64,000 nucleotides of DNA from Streptomyces rishiriensis (lineage in GTDB: Bacteria > Actinomycetota > Actinomycetes > Streptomycetales > Streptomycetaceae): the NCBI RefSeq assembly GCF_030815485.1, contig NZ_JAUSWV010000002.1:2418001-2482000 (forward strand). Reading direction: 5' to 3'. The position numbers and the translations under genes are program-made. Below, piece after piece: positions 49,929 to 59,028 of the stretch. The notes under the pieces were generated by a model that saw nothing but the letters and a program-made list of their open reading frames with translations, did not search any database and was not told the DNA's origin. Position 1 is the stretch's first letter. Each line of letters begins with the position of its first letter.

Positions 49929-51749
49929 ATGGCGGTTTCCGTAACCCTTCCGGCGCTCGGCGAGAGCGTCACCGAGGGCACTGTCACCCGCTGGCTGAAG
50001 GCCGAGGGTGAGCGCGTCGAGGCCGACGAGCCCCTGCTCGAGGTCTCGACCGACAAGGTCGACACCGAGATCCCCTCCCCCGCCGCCGGCATCCTGGCCT
50101 CCATCAAGGTCGCCGAGGACGAGACGGTCGAGGTCGGTGCCGAGCTGGCCGTCATCGACGACGGCACCGGCGCTCCTGCCGCCGCTCCGGCTCCGGCCGC
50201 CGAGCCGGTCGCCGAGCCCGCTCCCGAGCCGGCCCAGGCCGCCCCGTCCACCGAGCAGGCCGCCCCGGCCCCGGCTCCCACCGCCGAGGCCGCCGCCGGC
50301 GGCGGCTCCGCCGAGGGCACGGACGTCGTCCTGCCCGCGCTCGGCGAGTCCGTCACCGAGGGCACCGTCACCCGCTGGCTGAAGCAGGTCGGCGAGGAGG
50401 TCACGGAGGACGAGCCGCTGCTCGAGGTCTCGACCGACAAGGTCGACACCGAGATCCCGGCGCCCGTCTCCGGTGTGCTGCTCGAGATCACGGTCGGCGA
50501 GGACGAGACGGCCGAGGTCGGCGCCAAGCTCGCCGTCATCGGCGCCCCGGGCGCGGCTCCGGCCGCCGCCCCGGCCCCCGCCGCTCCGGCTCCCGCCCCC
50601 GCCGCTCCGGCGCCGGAGCCCGCTGCCCCGGCGCCCGCCGCCGCTGCCCCGGCGCCCGCCGCCCCGGCTCCGGCGCCCGCCGCCCCGGCTCCGGCGCCCG
50701 CCGCCCCGGCTCCGGCTCCCGCTCCGGTCGCCGCCGCCCCGGCTCCGGCTGCCCCGGCCCCCGCGCCGGTCGCCCCGGCTCCGGCCGCCCCCGCGCCCGC
50801 CGCTCCCGCGGGTGACGACGGCGCCTACGTGACCCCGCTGGTGCGCAAGCTCGCCGCCGAGAACGGCGTCGACCTGGCCGCCGTCAAGGGCACCGGCGTC
50901 GGCGGTCGTATCCGCAAGCAGGACGTCCTCGCCGCCGCCGAGGCCGCGAAGGCCGCCGCCGCGGCTCCGGCTCCGGCCGCTGCCGCACCGAGCGCCGCGA
51001 AGAAGGCCCCGCAGCTGGAGGCCTCCCCGCTGCGCGGCCAGACCGTCAAGATGCCCCGCATCCGCAAGGTCATCGGCGACAACATGGTCAAGGCGCTGCA
51101 CGAGCAGGCGCAGCTGTCCTCGGTCGTCGAGGTCGACATCACCCGGCTGATGAAGCTCCGCGCGCAGGCGAAGGACTCCTTCGCGGCCCGCGAGGGCGTC
51201 AAGCTCTCCCCGATGCCGTTCTTCGTGAAGGCCGCGGCCCAGGCGCTGAAGGCCCACCCGGCCGTCAACGCCCGGATCAACGTGGACGAGGGCACCATCA
51301 CCTACTTCGACACCGAGCACATCGGTATCGCGGTGGACTCCGAGAAGGGCCTGATGACCCCGGTCATCAAGCACGCGGGCGACCTGAACATCGCCGGCAT
51401 CGCCAAGGCCACGGCCGACCTGGCGGGCAAGGTCCGCGCGAACAAGATCACCCCGGACGAGCTGTCCGGCGCGACCTTCACCATCAGCAACACCGGCTCG
51501 CGCGGCGCGCTGTTCGACACGATCATCGTGCCGCCGAACCAGGTCGCGATCCTCGGCATCGGTGCCACGGTCAAGCGTCCGGCCGTCATCGAGACGGAGG
51601 AGGGCACGGTCATCGGCGTCCGCGACATGACGTACCTGACCCTGTCCTACGACCACCGGCTGGTCGACGGCGCCGACGCGGCCCGTTACCTGACCGCGGT
51701 CAAGGCGATCCTGGAGGCCGGCGAGTTCGAGGTCGAACTCGGCCTCTGA
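49929..51749 (+). CDS. sucB: dihydrolipoamide acyltransferase E2 with two lipoyl domains
   Basis: 606 residues. Two lipoyl domains (~1-80 and ~135-215) each carry the lipoylated lysine in STDKVDTE. They are joined by Ala/Pro linkers, the longer (~residues 205-295) being almost purely Ala-Pro. A peripheral-subunit binding domain ([16 protein letters not shown]) and a catalytic domain follow, ending in [16 protein letters not shown] with the active-site histidine. It transfers succinyl or acetyl groups to CoA. With lpd before it and aceE after, it may serve both complexes, as in other actinobacteria. Confidence 0.94.
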   Translation: MAVSVTLPALGESVTEGTVTRWLKAEGERVEADEPLLEVSTDKVDTEIPSPAAGILASIKVAEDETVEVGAELAVIDDGTGAPAAAPAPAAEPVAEPAPEPAQAAPSTEQAAPAPAPTAEAAAGGGSAEGTDVVLPALGESVTEGTVTRWLKQVGEEVTEDEPLLEVSTDKVDTEIPAPVSGVLLEITVGEDETAEVGAKLAVIGAPGAAPAAAPAPAAPAPAPAAPAPEPAAPAPAAAAPAPAAPAPAPAAPAPAPAAPAPAPAPVAAAPAPAAPAPAPVAPAPAAPAPAAPAGDDGAYVTPLVRKLAAENGVDLAAVKGTGVGGRIRKQDVLAAAEAAKAAAAAPAPAAAAPSAAKKAPQLEASPLRGQTVKMPRIRKVIGDNMVKALHEQAQLSSVVEVDITRLMKLRAQAKDSFAAREGVKLSPMPFFVKAAAQALKAHPAVNARINVDEGTITYFDTEHIGIAVDSEKGLMTPVIKHAGDLNIAGIAKATADLAGKVRANKITPDELSGATFTISNTGSRGALFDTIIVPPNQVAILGIGATVKRPAVIETEEGTVIGVRDMTYLTLSYDHRLVDGADAARYLTAVKAILEAGEFEVELGL

Positions 51750-52006
51750 TCTCCCAGGGCTCGACAGTGGATGCCCCCGTCCGGACTCTCCGGGCGGGGG
51801 CATCCGCCTGTCTGATCCCGGCGCGGCCGTGAGCGGGGTCTGTCCTGTACCGGTCTTTACAGGCGAGCCCCGGTGTGGGCGTGTAAGTCTCGTCTCACCT
51901 GCTTGAAAGCGCCCCCGTGCGCCTCTCCTCCGCGGGCCCCCGGCCGTATTGTCTAAACGTCAAACGCCCCCGGGGGCCCGTGCGGCCCCTCCTCAAAGGA
52001 GCCCTC

Positions 52007-52630
52007 ATGACCGCGCCCGTCGTCCACTCGCTGCGCGAACAGATCCGCGAGCACATCGTGGAGGGGATCGTCAGCGGGCGCTGGAAGCCGGGCGAGCGGA
52101 TCGTGGAGCGCCGGATCGCGACCGAGCTGGAGGTCAGCCAGACACCGGTGCGGGAGGCGCTGCGCGAGCTGGAGTCGCTGCGGTTGATCGAATCCGCGCC
52201 GAACAAGGGCGTGCGGGTGCGCAACCTCACGGCCGCGGACCTGGAGGAGAGTTACCCCGTGCGGGCCGGCCTGGAGGCGATCGCGGCGGAGCTGGCCGCG
52301 CTGCGCCTCGCGGAGGACTGCTCGGCCCTCGAACCGCATGTCGCCGCACTGTACGAGGCGGACCGCGACGCGGACGGCACGGCCCAGGTGCGGCACACCG
52401 TGGGCTTCCACCGGGAGCTGGTCCGGGCGGCCGGGAACTCGGTACTGCTGCACACCTGGGAGGGCCTCGGCATCGAGGTGTTCACGGCGCTGTCGATCCG
52501 CTGGCTGGGGACCGTGCAGCAGTCGTACGCGGAGGAGCACGAGGAGCTCGTCCAGGCGTTCCGGCGGCGGGATCCGAGGATCGCCGAGCTGGTGAAGGCG
52601 CACGTTCTCGGATGCGCCCCCCGGGCCTAG
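52007..52630 (+). CDS. GntR-family transcriptional regulator (FadR/VanR type)
   Basis: 207 residues from ATG 52007, with AAAGGAG five bases upstream. The winged helix is at residues ~8-70 (LREQIREHIVEGIVSG, GERIVERRIATELEVSQTPVREALRELE), and the rest is an all-helical FCD-type ligand domain with histidines (HVAALY, HTVGFHREL). Such regulators bind metabolic acids and repress until the ligand binds. Its place between sucB and aceE makes pyruvate or a related acid a natural ligand, and the palindrome at 52781-52797 a candidate target. Confidence 0.9.
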   Translation: MTAPVVHSLREQIREHIVEGIVSGRWKPGERIVERRIATELEVSQTPVREALRELESLRLIESAPNKGVRVRNLTAADLEESYPVRAGLEAIAAELAALRLAEDCSALEPHVAALYEADRDADGTAQVRHTVGFHRELVRAAGNSVLLHTWEGLGIEVFTALSIRWLGTVQQSYAEEHEELVQAFRRRDPRIAELVKAHVLGCAPRA

Positions 52631-52706
52631 CGCGGCGCTCGCGTTCCAGTGGAGCGTACCCGTGCTCATACGTGGGCTCCGACCTGCGAAAACCCTCCAT
52701 CGACGC

Positions 52707-52741
52707 GGCACGGGGTGCCTGCCCGAAAGGCACCCCGTGCC
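52707..52741 (+). terminator. strong terminator after the GntR gene
   Basis: GGCACGGGGTGCCT (52707-52720) pairs perfectly over 14 bp with AGGCACCCCGTGCC (52728-52741), with a seven-base loop and a T-rich tail (tactttctc). It separates the regulator from the aceE promoter. Confidence 0.85.
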
Positions 52742-52779
52742 TACTTTCTCGTAATCGAGAGGTTTTGCCCTTCAACCCT

Positions 52780-52809
52780 TTGATCGATCATCGATCAGGG
52801 GGTTATTGT
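52780..52809 (+). promoter_or_regulatory. aceE promoter with 17-bp palindromic operator
   Basis: TGATCGAT-C-ATCGATCA (52781-52797) is a perfect palindrome. It covers TTGATC (52780-52785), a fair -35 box, which is 18 bases ahead of TATTGT (52804-52809), a fair -10 box. A dimer bound here would block RNA polymerase. The adjacent GntR-family regulator is the obvious candidate. The aceE start lies ~130 bases downstream. Confidence 0.6.
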
Positions 52810-52937
52810 CGCCGACGGGCCGCGGACGGAGCCACCCATGGCGCCGCACCGAGCCCACGCCCTGTCCTGCCAAAGACCAAGGGCACCCCCGGAAACACCC
52901 TCACAGGGAACCCCCTTCGACTGAGGAAGGCGGCGAC

Positions 52938-55643
52938 ATGACCGACCCCCAGGCCATCCAGCCGAGCGCGCTCGACCAGCTCCCCGACCGGGACCCGGAG
53001 GAGACCGCCGAATGGCAGGCCTCCCTGGACGCGGTCGCCAAGGCGGCCGGGCCGCACCGTGCCGCGTATCTGATGCGCCGCACGCTGGAGCGTGCCGAGG
53101 GCAACGGCATCGCGCTGCCCAAGCTGCTGGAGACGGACTACGTCAACACCATCCCCACCGCCGCCGAGCCGTCCGCGCCCGGTGACGAGGAGATGGAACG
53201 GAAGATCACCGCGTGGAACCGCTGGAACGCGGCCGCGATGGTGACCCGGGGCGCGAAACACGGCGTCGGCGGCCACATCGCCACCTTCGCCTCCGCGGCC
53301 TGGCTCTACGAGACCGGCTTCAACCACTTCTTCAAGGGCAAGGAGGCCGACGGCTCGGGCGACCAGCTCTACATCCAGGGCCACGCCTCCCCCGGCATCT
53401 ACGCCCGCGCCTTCCTCGACGGCCGGCTGACCGAGCAGCACCTCGACAACTTCCGCCAGGAGGCGGGCGGCAACGGCCTCCCGTCGTACCCGCACCCGCG
53501 CCGCCTGCCCTGGCTGTGGGAGTTCCCGACGGTGTCGATGGGTCTCGGCCCGCTCTCCGCCATCTACCAGGCGCGATTCAACCGCTACCTCACCGCCCGC
53601 GGCATCAAGGATGTCTCCCAGTCCCACGTCTGGGCCTTCCTGGGCGACGGCGAGATGGACGAGCCGGAGTCGACGGCGGCACTCGCGCTGGCCTCCCGCG
53701 AGGGTCTGGACAACCTGACCTTCGTCATCAACTGCAACCTGCAGCGCCTGGACGGCCCGGTCCGCGCGAACTTCAAGATCGTGCAGGAGCTGGAGGCCCA
53801 GTTCCGCGGCGCGGGCTGGAACGTCGTCAAGTCGCTGTGGGGCTCCGCCTGGGACGAGCTGTTCCAGCTCGACACCACGGGCGCGCTGGTCCGCCGGCTG
53901 CGCGAGGTACCGGACGCCCAGGTGCAGACGTACCAGACGCGCGGCGCCGCCTACATCCGCGAGGACTTCTTCGGCAAGGACCCGGCGCTCGCCGAGCTGG
54001 CGAAGCTGCTGAGCGACGACAAGATCCTCGAGTGTTTCCACCTGTCCCGTGGTGGTCACGAGGCGCGCAAGGTGTTCGCGGCCTACAAGGCGGCCGTGGA
54101 GTTCAAGGGCGCCCCGACGGTCATCCTGGCCCAGACGGTCAAGGGCCACACCCTCGGCGAGGGCTTCGCGTCGAAGAACGCCAACCACCAGATGAAGAAG
54201 CTCTCGGTGGACGAGTTCAAGACGATGCGCGACCTGCTGGAGCTGCCGATCTCGGACAGCCAGTTCGTCGACGGCGTCGTGCCCTACGGTCACCCGGGCG
54301 CCGACTCCCCCGAGGTCCGCTACCTCCAGGAGCGCCGCGCGGCCCTCGGCGGCCCGGCCCCGGCCCGCCGCACGCACGCGCTCGCCCCGCTGCCGGCCCC
54401 GGCGGAGAAGGCGTTCGCCTCCTTCGACAAGGGTTCCGGCTCGCAGAACATCGCCACCACCATGGCCTTCGTCCGGCTGGTCAAGGACCTGGTCCGCGAC
54501 AAGGAGACCGGCAAGCGCTGGGTGCCGATCGTCCCCGACGAGGCGCGCACCTTCGGCATGGAGTCGCTCTTCCCGTCGCTCGGGATCTACTCCCCCAAGG
54601 GCCAGACGTACGAGCCGGTCGACCGCGACCAGCTGATGTACTACAAGGAGGCCAAGAACGGCCAGATCCTCAACGAGGGGATCACCGAGGCCGGTTCGAT
54701 GGCCGACTTCATCGCCGCGTCCACCGCGTACTCCACGCACGGTGAGGCGATGATCCCGTTCTACATCTTCTACTCGATGTTCGGCTGGCAGCGCACGGCC
54801 GACCAGATGTGGCAGCTCGGCGACCAGCTGGGCCGCGGCTTCCTCGTCGGCGCCACGGCCGGCCGGACGACCCTGACGGGCGAGGGCCTCCAGCATGCCG
54901 ACGGCCATTCCCCGGTCATCGCCGCGACCAACCCGGCCGCCCTCAGCTACGACCCGGCGTTCGCCTACGAGATCGCGACGATCGTCAAGGACGGTCTGCG
55001 CCGGATGTACGGCGAGGCCGCCCCGGGCGAGGACCCGAACGTCTTCTACTACCTGACGGTCTACAACGAGCCGATGCCGCAGCCGGCCAAGCCGTCCGCG
55101 CCCGGTGTGGACGAGGGCATCCTCAAGGGCCTGTACCGCTTCAACACCGCGGAGTCGGCCGGCGTGGACGTGGCGGCGGCCAACGCCCCGCGCATCCAGC
55201 TGCTGGGCTCCGGCACGGCGATCCACTGGGTCCTGAAGGCGCAGCGACTGCTCGCCGAGGAGTGGGGTGTGGCCTCCGACGTGTGGTCCGCGACCTCCTG
55301 GACCGAACTGCGCCGCGACGCGCTGGAGGCCGACGCGGCCCTGCTGCGCGGCGAGGAGCGCCTGCCGTACGTCCGTCGGGCCCTCCAGGGCGCCGAGGGT
55401 CCGGTCCTCGCGGTCTCCGACTACATGCGTCAGGTCCCGGACCAGATCGCACAGTGGGTCGACCAGGACTGGTCCTCGCTGGGCGCGGACGGCTTCGGCC
55501 TCTCCGACACCCGCGAGGCGGCCCGTCGCCACTTCGGCGTCGACGCCGAGTCGATCGTCGTCGCGGCCTTGGCCCAGCTCGCCCGCCGCGGCGAGGTGAA
55601 GGCGACGGCGGTGAAGGAAGCGCGCGAGCGTTACGGGCTGTAG
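52938..55643 (+). CDS. aceE: pyruvate dehydrogenase E1 component, homodimeric
   Basis: 901 residues from ATG 52938, with GGAAGG upstream. It is the single-chain AceE type, which decarboxylates pyruvate with thiamine diphosphate and acetylates lipoyl-E2. The thiamine site is GDGEMDEPE...INCNLQRLDG (~residues 236-270). Other hallmarks are YIQGHASPGIYARAFLDGRL, VKGHTLGEGF and the C-terminal VASDVWSATSWTEL. E2 and E3 lie upstream (49929, 48473). Its promoter holds a palindromic operator. Confidence 0.96.
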   Translation: MTDPQAIQPSALDQLPDRDPEETAEWQASLDAVAKAAGPHRAAYLMRRTLERAEGNGIALPKLLETDYVNTIPTAAEPSAPGDEEMERKITAWNRWNAAAMVTRGAKHGVGGHIATFASAAWLYETGFNHFFKGKEADGSGDQLYIQGHASPGIYARAFLDGRLTEQHLDNFRQEAGGNGLPSYPHPRRLPWLWEFPTVSMGLGPLSAIYQARFNRYLTARGIKDVSQSHVWAFLGDGEMDEPESTAALALASREGLDNLTFVINCNLQRLDGPVRANFKIVQELEAQFRGAGWNVVKSLWGSAWDELFQLDTTGALVRRLREVPDAQVQTYQTRGAAYIREDFFGKDPALAELAKLLSDDKILECFHLSRGGHEARKVFAAYKAAVEFKGAPTVILAQTVKGHTLGEGFASKNANHQMKKLSVDEFKTMRDLLELPISDSQFVDGVVPYGHPGADSPEVRYLQERRAALGGPAPARRTHALAPLPAPAEKAFASFDKGSGSQNIATTMAFVRLVKDLVRDKETGKRWVPIVPDEARTFGMESLFPSLGIYSPKGQTYEPVDRDQLMYYKEAKNGQILNEGITEAGSMADFIAASTAYSTHGEAMIPFYIFYSMFGWQRTADQMWQLGDQLGRGFLVGATAGRTTLTGEGLQHADGHSPVIAATNPAALSYDPAFAYEIATIVKDGLRRMYGEAAPGEDPNVFYYLTVYNEPMPQPAKPSAPGVDEGILKGLYRFNTAESAGVDVAAANAPRIQLLGSGTAIHWVLKAQRLLAEEWGVASDVWSATSWTELRRDALEADAALLRGEERLPYVRRALQGAEGPVLAVSDYMRQVPDQIAQWVDQDWSSLGADGFGLSDTREAARRHFGVDAESIVVAALAQLARRGEVKATAVKEARERYGL

Positions 55644-55814
55644 GCCCGGGGTTCCCGGTCGTTGAAGGGGCCCGGCGGCTTGCGTCCGCCGGGCCCCTTC
55701 GCCGTCCCACCGTCGTCCGGCCGTGGCGCGGCCGCGAGCCGGTGGGAGCCGGTCGGAGCCGGTGGCGCACCGGGCCCATCCGGCCCGCGGTCGGCGACCC
55801 GGCAAGATGAACGC

Positions 55815-56948
55815 ATGCGCGCTGCCCGCCTCATCAAGATGGTGCTCCTTCTCCAGTCCCGGCCCAGCATGACCGCGTCCGAGCTGGCCCGGGAGCTGGA
55901 GGTGTCGGAGCGGACCGTCACGCGGGACGCGCAGGCGCTGTCCGAGGCGGGCGTGCCGGTGTACGCGGAGCGGGGGCGGGCGGGGGGCTACCGGCTCGTC
56001 GGGGGCTATCGGACGCGGCTGACGGGGCTGGGGCGCGGTGAGGCGGAGGCGCTGTTCCTGAGCGGCGTGCCGGGGGCGCTGCGGGAGATGGGTCTCGAGG
56101 ACGTCGCGTCGGCCGCGCGGCTGAAGGTGTCGGCGGCTCTGCTGCCCTCCCTGCGGGACGCCCCGCGTACGGCGGCGCAGCGCTTCCACCTGGACGCGCC
56201 CGCCTGGTTCCGGGAGCCCGTGGCTCCCGCTCTGCTCCCGGTGATCGCGGACGCGGTGTGGGACGACCGGCGCCTGAGCGCCCGCTACCGGCGCGGGGAG
56301 GGCGACGTGGTCCGGGAGCTGGAGCCGTACGGGCTCGTGCTCAAGGCAGGCGTCTGGTACCTGTGCGCCCGGGTCGGCGGGACGGGGCCGGGGTCCCGGA
56401 CAGAGGGGACAGAGGGGAAAGAGGCGTGGGCGGGGGCGCGGTCAGGCGCGGGGTCGGAGCCGGGCACAGAGCCGGGGGCGCGGTCAGGCGCGGGATCGGG
56501 GCCGGGGTCGGACACAGAGGCGGGGTCGGGGGCGGGGACGTTCCGGACCTATCGCATCGATCGGTTCGTCGGGGCCGAGGTCCTGGAGGACCGTTTCAGC
56601 AGGGACGAGGACTTCGATCTGCCCGCGTTCTGGGACGGGCAGGCCGAGCGGTTCGCGCGGTCGATCCTGCGGGCCGAGGTGGTCCTGCGGCTCTCGGAGA
56701 CGGGGGTGCGCAATCTGCCGTACGCCGTGGATCCGGTGGCCGCCCGGGACGCGCTGGCGGGTGTCCCGGAGCCGGACGGGCCGGGCTGGGTGACCGTCAC
56801 CCTGGGGGTCGAGTCGGAGGAGGTGGCGCACACGCAGCTCGCGGCGCTGGGGCCGGAGGCCGAGGTGCTGTCGCCGGCCACGCTGCGGGACCGGTTCGCC
56901 GCGGATGCGGTACGGCTGACGGAGCTCTACGGGCGTCGGGAAGGGTGA
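55815..56948 (+). CDS. WYL-domain transcriptional regulator
   Basis: 377 residues from ATG 55815. An N-terminal DeoR-like winged helix (MRAARLIKMVLLLQSR, MTASELARELEVSERTVTRDAQALSEAG) is followed by a WYL domain (RRLSARYRRGEGDVVRELEPYGLVLKAGVWYLCARV) and a C-terminal extension. A Gly/Ser/Pro/Glu-rich insertion of ~45 residues, built from two 42-bp repeats (56431-56494), sits inside the WYL region. Such regulators respond to small ligands or nucleic-acid damage. Target unknown. Confidence 0.88.
   Translation: MRAARLIKMVLLLQSRPSMTASELARELEVSERTVTRDAQALSEAGVPVYAERGRAGGYRLVGGYRTRLTGLGRGEAEALFLSGVPGALREMGLEDVASAARLKVSAALLPSLRDAPRTAAQRFHLDAPAWFREPVAPALLPVIADAVWDDRRLSARYRRGEGDVVRELEPYGLVLKAGVWYLCARVGGTGPGSRTEGTEGKEAWAGARSGAGSEPGTEPGARSGAGSGPGSDTEAGSGAGTFRTYRIDRFVGAEVLEDRFSRDEDFDLPAFWDGQAERFARSILRAEVVLRLSETGVRNLPYAVDPVAARDALAGVPEPDGPGWVTVTLGVESEEVAHTQLAALGPEAEVLSPATLRDRFAADAVRLTELYGRREG
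56431..56494 (+). repeat. two 42-bp direct repeats in the WYL gene
   Basis: The 22-base core beginning cgggggcgcggtcaggcgcg occurs at 56431-56452 and again at 56473-56494, with period 42 bases (14 codons). Copy-number change would keep the frame and lengthen only the linker. Confidence 0.8.
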
Positions 56949-57015
56949 GGATCCTGCTGGAATCCCCGGTACTCCGGGTGCGTGGCGCACTGCGAGGCAC
57001 GATGCTGGACGCGTG

Positions 57016-57537
57016 ATGGACGAGACGGAGTTCTGGGAGCTGGTGGACGCCACGCGCGAGGCCGCCGAGGGCGATCCCGAGGAGCAGGCCGACCTGCTCG
57101 TGGAGCGGCTGGTCCGGCTGGACCCCGACTCCGTGCTCGACTTCGCCCGGCACTTCGAGTCCCGCTACAACCGCGCCTACCGCTGGGACCTCTGGGGCGC
57201 GGCCTGGCTGCTGCTGGACGGGGCCAGCGACGACGCCTTCGACTTCTTCCGGTGCTGGCTGATCGGACAGGGCCGCGAGGTGTTCGAGGGCGCCCTGCAC
57301 GGCGACCCGGACTCGCTCGCCGATCTGCTGGACGACTTCGACGAGGAGATCGACGGGGACGGCGAGGAACTCGGCTACGCGGCCGACGAGGCCTACGAGC
57401 AGCTCACCGGGACCGTCGCCCCGGACCTGGGCATCCCGCCCGCGCCCGCCGAACCGGAGGGCACGCCGGTGGCCTTCGAGAACGAGGCGGCGCTGGCCGA
57501 GCGGTATCCCCGGCTGTGGCAGCGCTTCAAGGAGTGA
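57016..57537 (+). CDS. DUF4240 family protein
   Basis: 173 residues from ATG 57016 (a GTG lies three bases earlier). Acidic and soluble, it begins MDETEFWELVDATREAAEG, then has RWDLWGAAWLLLDGASDDAFDFFRCWLI, matching DUF4240 proteins common in actinobacteria. Function is unknown; many genomes carry several copies. It lies close behind the WYL regulator and runs in the same direction. Confidence 0.85.
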   Translation: MDETEFWELVDATREAAEGDPEEQADLLVERLVRLDPDSVLDFARHFESRYNRAYRWDLWGAAWLLLDGASDDAFDFFRCWLIGQGREVFEGALHGDPDSLADLLDDFDEEIDGDGEELGYAADEAYEQLTGTVAPDLGIPPAPAEPEGTPVAFENEAALAERYPRLWQRFKE

Positions 57538-57550
57538 CCCGCGTCGGCGG

Positions 57551-57889
57551 TCACACCGCGAGCTTGCGGCGGGTGCTGTCCGTAGGGATGTACGCCTGCG
57601 ACTGATCGACCCGCACCGCGTGGTGCATCGGCGCCCTGTTGGCCTGCTCCAGGGCGGAGGCGGTGACCGCGGCCGGGCCCAGGACGACGGCGGCGACGGC
57701 GCAGAGCACGGTCCAGGGGCTGCGAGCCGCCTTCGCCCAGGCCGGGTCGCGCTCCGTGCTGTCCGCGTCGACCACGTCGCGGCCGGCCCCGGCGCTTCCG
57801 GTGCTTCCGGTGTTCCGTGTGCTTCCGGTGTTCCCCGTGTCGACGGTGGTTCCCGTCTTCCCCGTGGACCGGTTACGACTGCTGTTCAT
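57551..57889 (-). CDS. small membrane protein with low-complexity N-terminus
   Basis: 112 residues from ATG 57889, with GGAGG eight bases upstream. Residues ~1-45 are Thr/Gly/Ser/Asn-rich (GNTGSTRNTGSTGS). One hydrophobic segment (WTVLCAVAAVVLGPAAVTASA, ~58-78) is followed by a short basic, polar tail. No known family. The DNA of the low-complexity part is repetitive. Confidence 0.65.
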   Translation of the reverse strand: MNSSRNRSTGKTGTTVDTGNTGSTRNTGSTGSAGAGRDVVDADSTERDPAWAKAARSPWTVLCAVAAVVLGPAAVTASALEQANRAPMHHAVRVDQSQAYIPTDSTRRKLAV

Positions 57890-57961
57890 GATCCCCGCCT
57901 CCGGTCGGCTTGTGTTGTGCATGACCGTAGGACGCGGAAATGGGAGAACCCTGAACGCCGC

Positions 57962-58822
57962 CTAAGGCGTTCCTGTGAGACTTCCGGCGGCCTGGGCGGC
58001 GGTTCTGCCCTGGAGCCGGGCCGCCGTCTCACGGATCTCCGGCAGCCGCGCGGTGAGGGCGGCGCCGGGGCAGCTGGTCATGTAGCCGTCCTGGTGGCCG
58101 GCCAGCGCCGGGAGGGTGGCGGTGGTGCCGGCCGCGTACCGGCTGCGGCTGTTGCTGGAGGTGAGCCGGACGTCCGCGCGCGGGTCGACGTCGGACAGCC
58201 CGAGCTTCCAGGCGGTCAGGGCGGCGATCGCGTCGACCATCGCCTGCGGCACCGGCACGCCGGCGGTGAACGTGCCGAGTGCGGCGATACCGGCCGTGCG
58301 GTGGTTGAAGCCCTGCGTGTGGGCGCCCGTGACGGGCCGGTCGACACCGCCCGCGCGGCCCTCGTAGATCGTGCCGCAGCGGTCGACGAGGAAGTTGTAG
58401 CCGATGTCGTCCCAGTCCCGGGCGCCGATCTGCCCCGCGTACAGGTAGCGGATGATGCGGGGCGCGTCGGCGCAGGCGTAGCCGTTGGGCGAGTCGGTGT
58501 GGTGCACGAAGACGGCGACGACCTTGTCGTCGTAGCGCGGGGGCGGCTGCGCGTGCCGGGCCAGGTCGTCCAGCCAGGCGGCGCGGGGCACCACGGGCGG
58601 CCGGGCCGCCCGGTGGACGCCGGCGGGACGGGCCGCGGGCGGGCGGGCGCCCGACGCGGCCGTGGCCGCGTGGTCGACGCCGCCCGCGCACAGCCCCAGG
58701 GCGGCCACGGCGGCGAGACCGGGCAGGCAGCCGAGGAACACGAGGAGCGGGCCCGGTATCCGCGCCGGGCGCCGTGCTCGCGTTCCCCGGGCGCCGCGGG
58801 CGGCCGGTCGGAGGGCACACAT
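57962..58822 (-). CDS. secreted PGRP-type N-acetylmuramoyl-L-alanine amidase
   Basis: 286 residues from ATG 58822. An N-terminal Arg-rich start and hydrophobic helix (PGPLLVFLGCLPGLAAVAALGL) export or anchor it. The PGRP/amidase_2 fold (~85-280) has zinc-ligand histidine in VFVHHTDSPNGY, the second histidine region HTQGFNHRTAGIAALG, and the late ligand cysteine in GHQDGYMTSCPG. It should cleave the bond between muramic acid and L-Ala in peptidoglycan. Confidence 0.92.
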   Translation of the reverse strand: MCALRPAARGARGTRARRPARIPGPLLVFLGCLPGLAAVAALGLCAGGVDHAATAASGARPPAARPAGVHRAARPPVVPRAAWLDDLARHAQPPPRYDDKVVAVFVHHTDSPNGYACADAPRIIRYLYAGQIGARDWDDIGYNFLVDRCGTIYEGRAGGVDRPVTGAHTQGFNHRTAGIAALGTFTAGVPVPQAMVDAIAALTAWKLGLSDVDPRADVRLTSSNSRSRYAAGTTATLPALAGHQDGYMTSCPGAALTARLPEIRETAARLQGRTAAQAAGSLTGTP

Positions 58823-59028
58823 GAACCCACTGTCGGACTGTTCCGGTCCGTCCGCGATGTGTGCTCTGCCACCTGGTGGAACCATCGTCCCGGTCCACGA
58901 CGTTTCCCGGGGTACACGCACGCGTGGCCGGTTCCGACGTTCACGCGCGCGTGATCGACGGGTAGCTGATCACTGGGCCCTTCCCGCACGTACTCACCGA
59001 TCAGGGGTTCCGAGAGAAAGGCGGCCGT

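Noticed and set aside
50540..50815. Ala/Pro minisatellite in sucB as a foreign insertion
   Set aside because: Such Ala-Pro linkers are normal flexible arms between lipoyl and catalytic domains of E2 proteins.
52803..56189. An 1128-residue open frame on the minus strand across aceE
   Set aside because: It is a shadow of aceE, which has the full thiamine-enzyme motifs on the plus strand.
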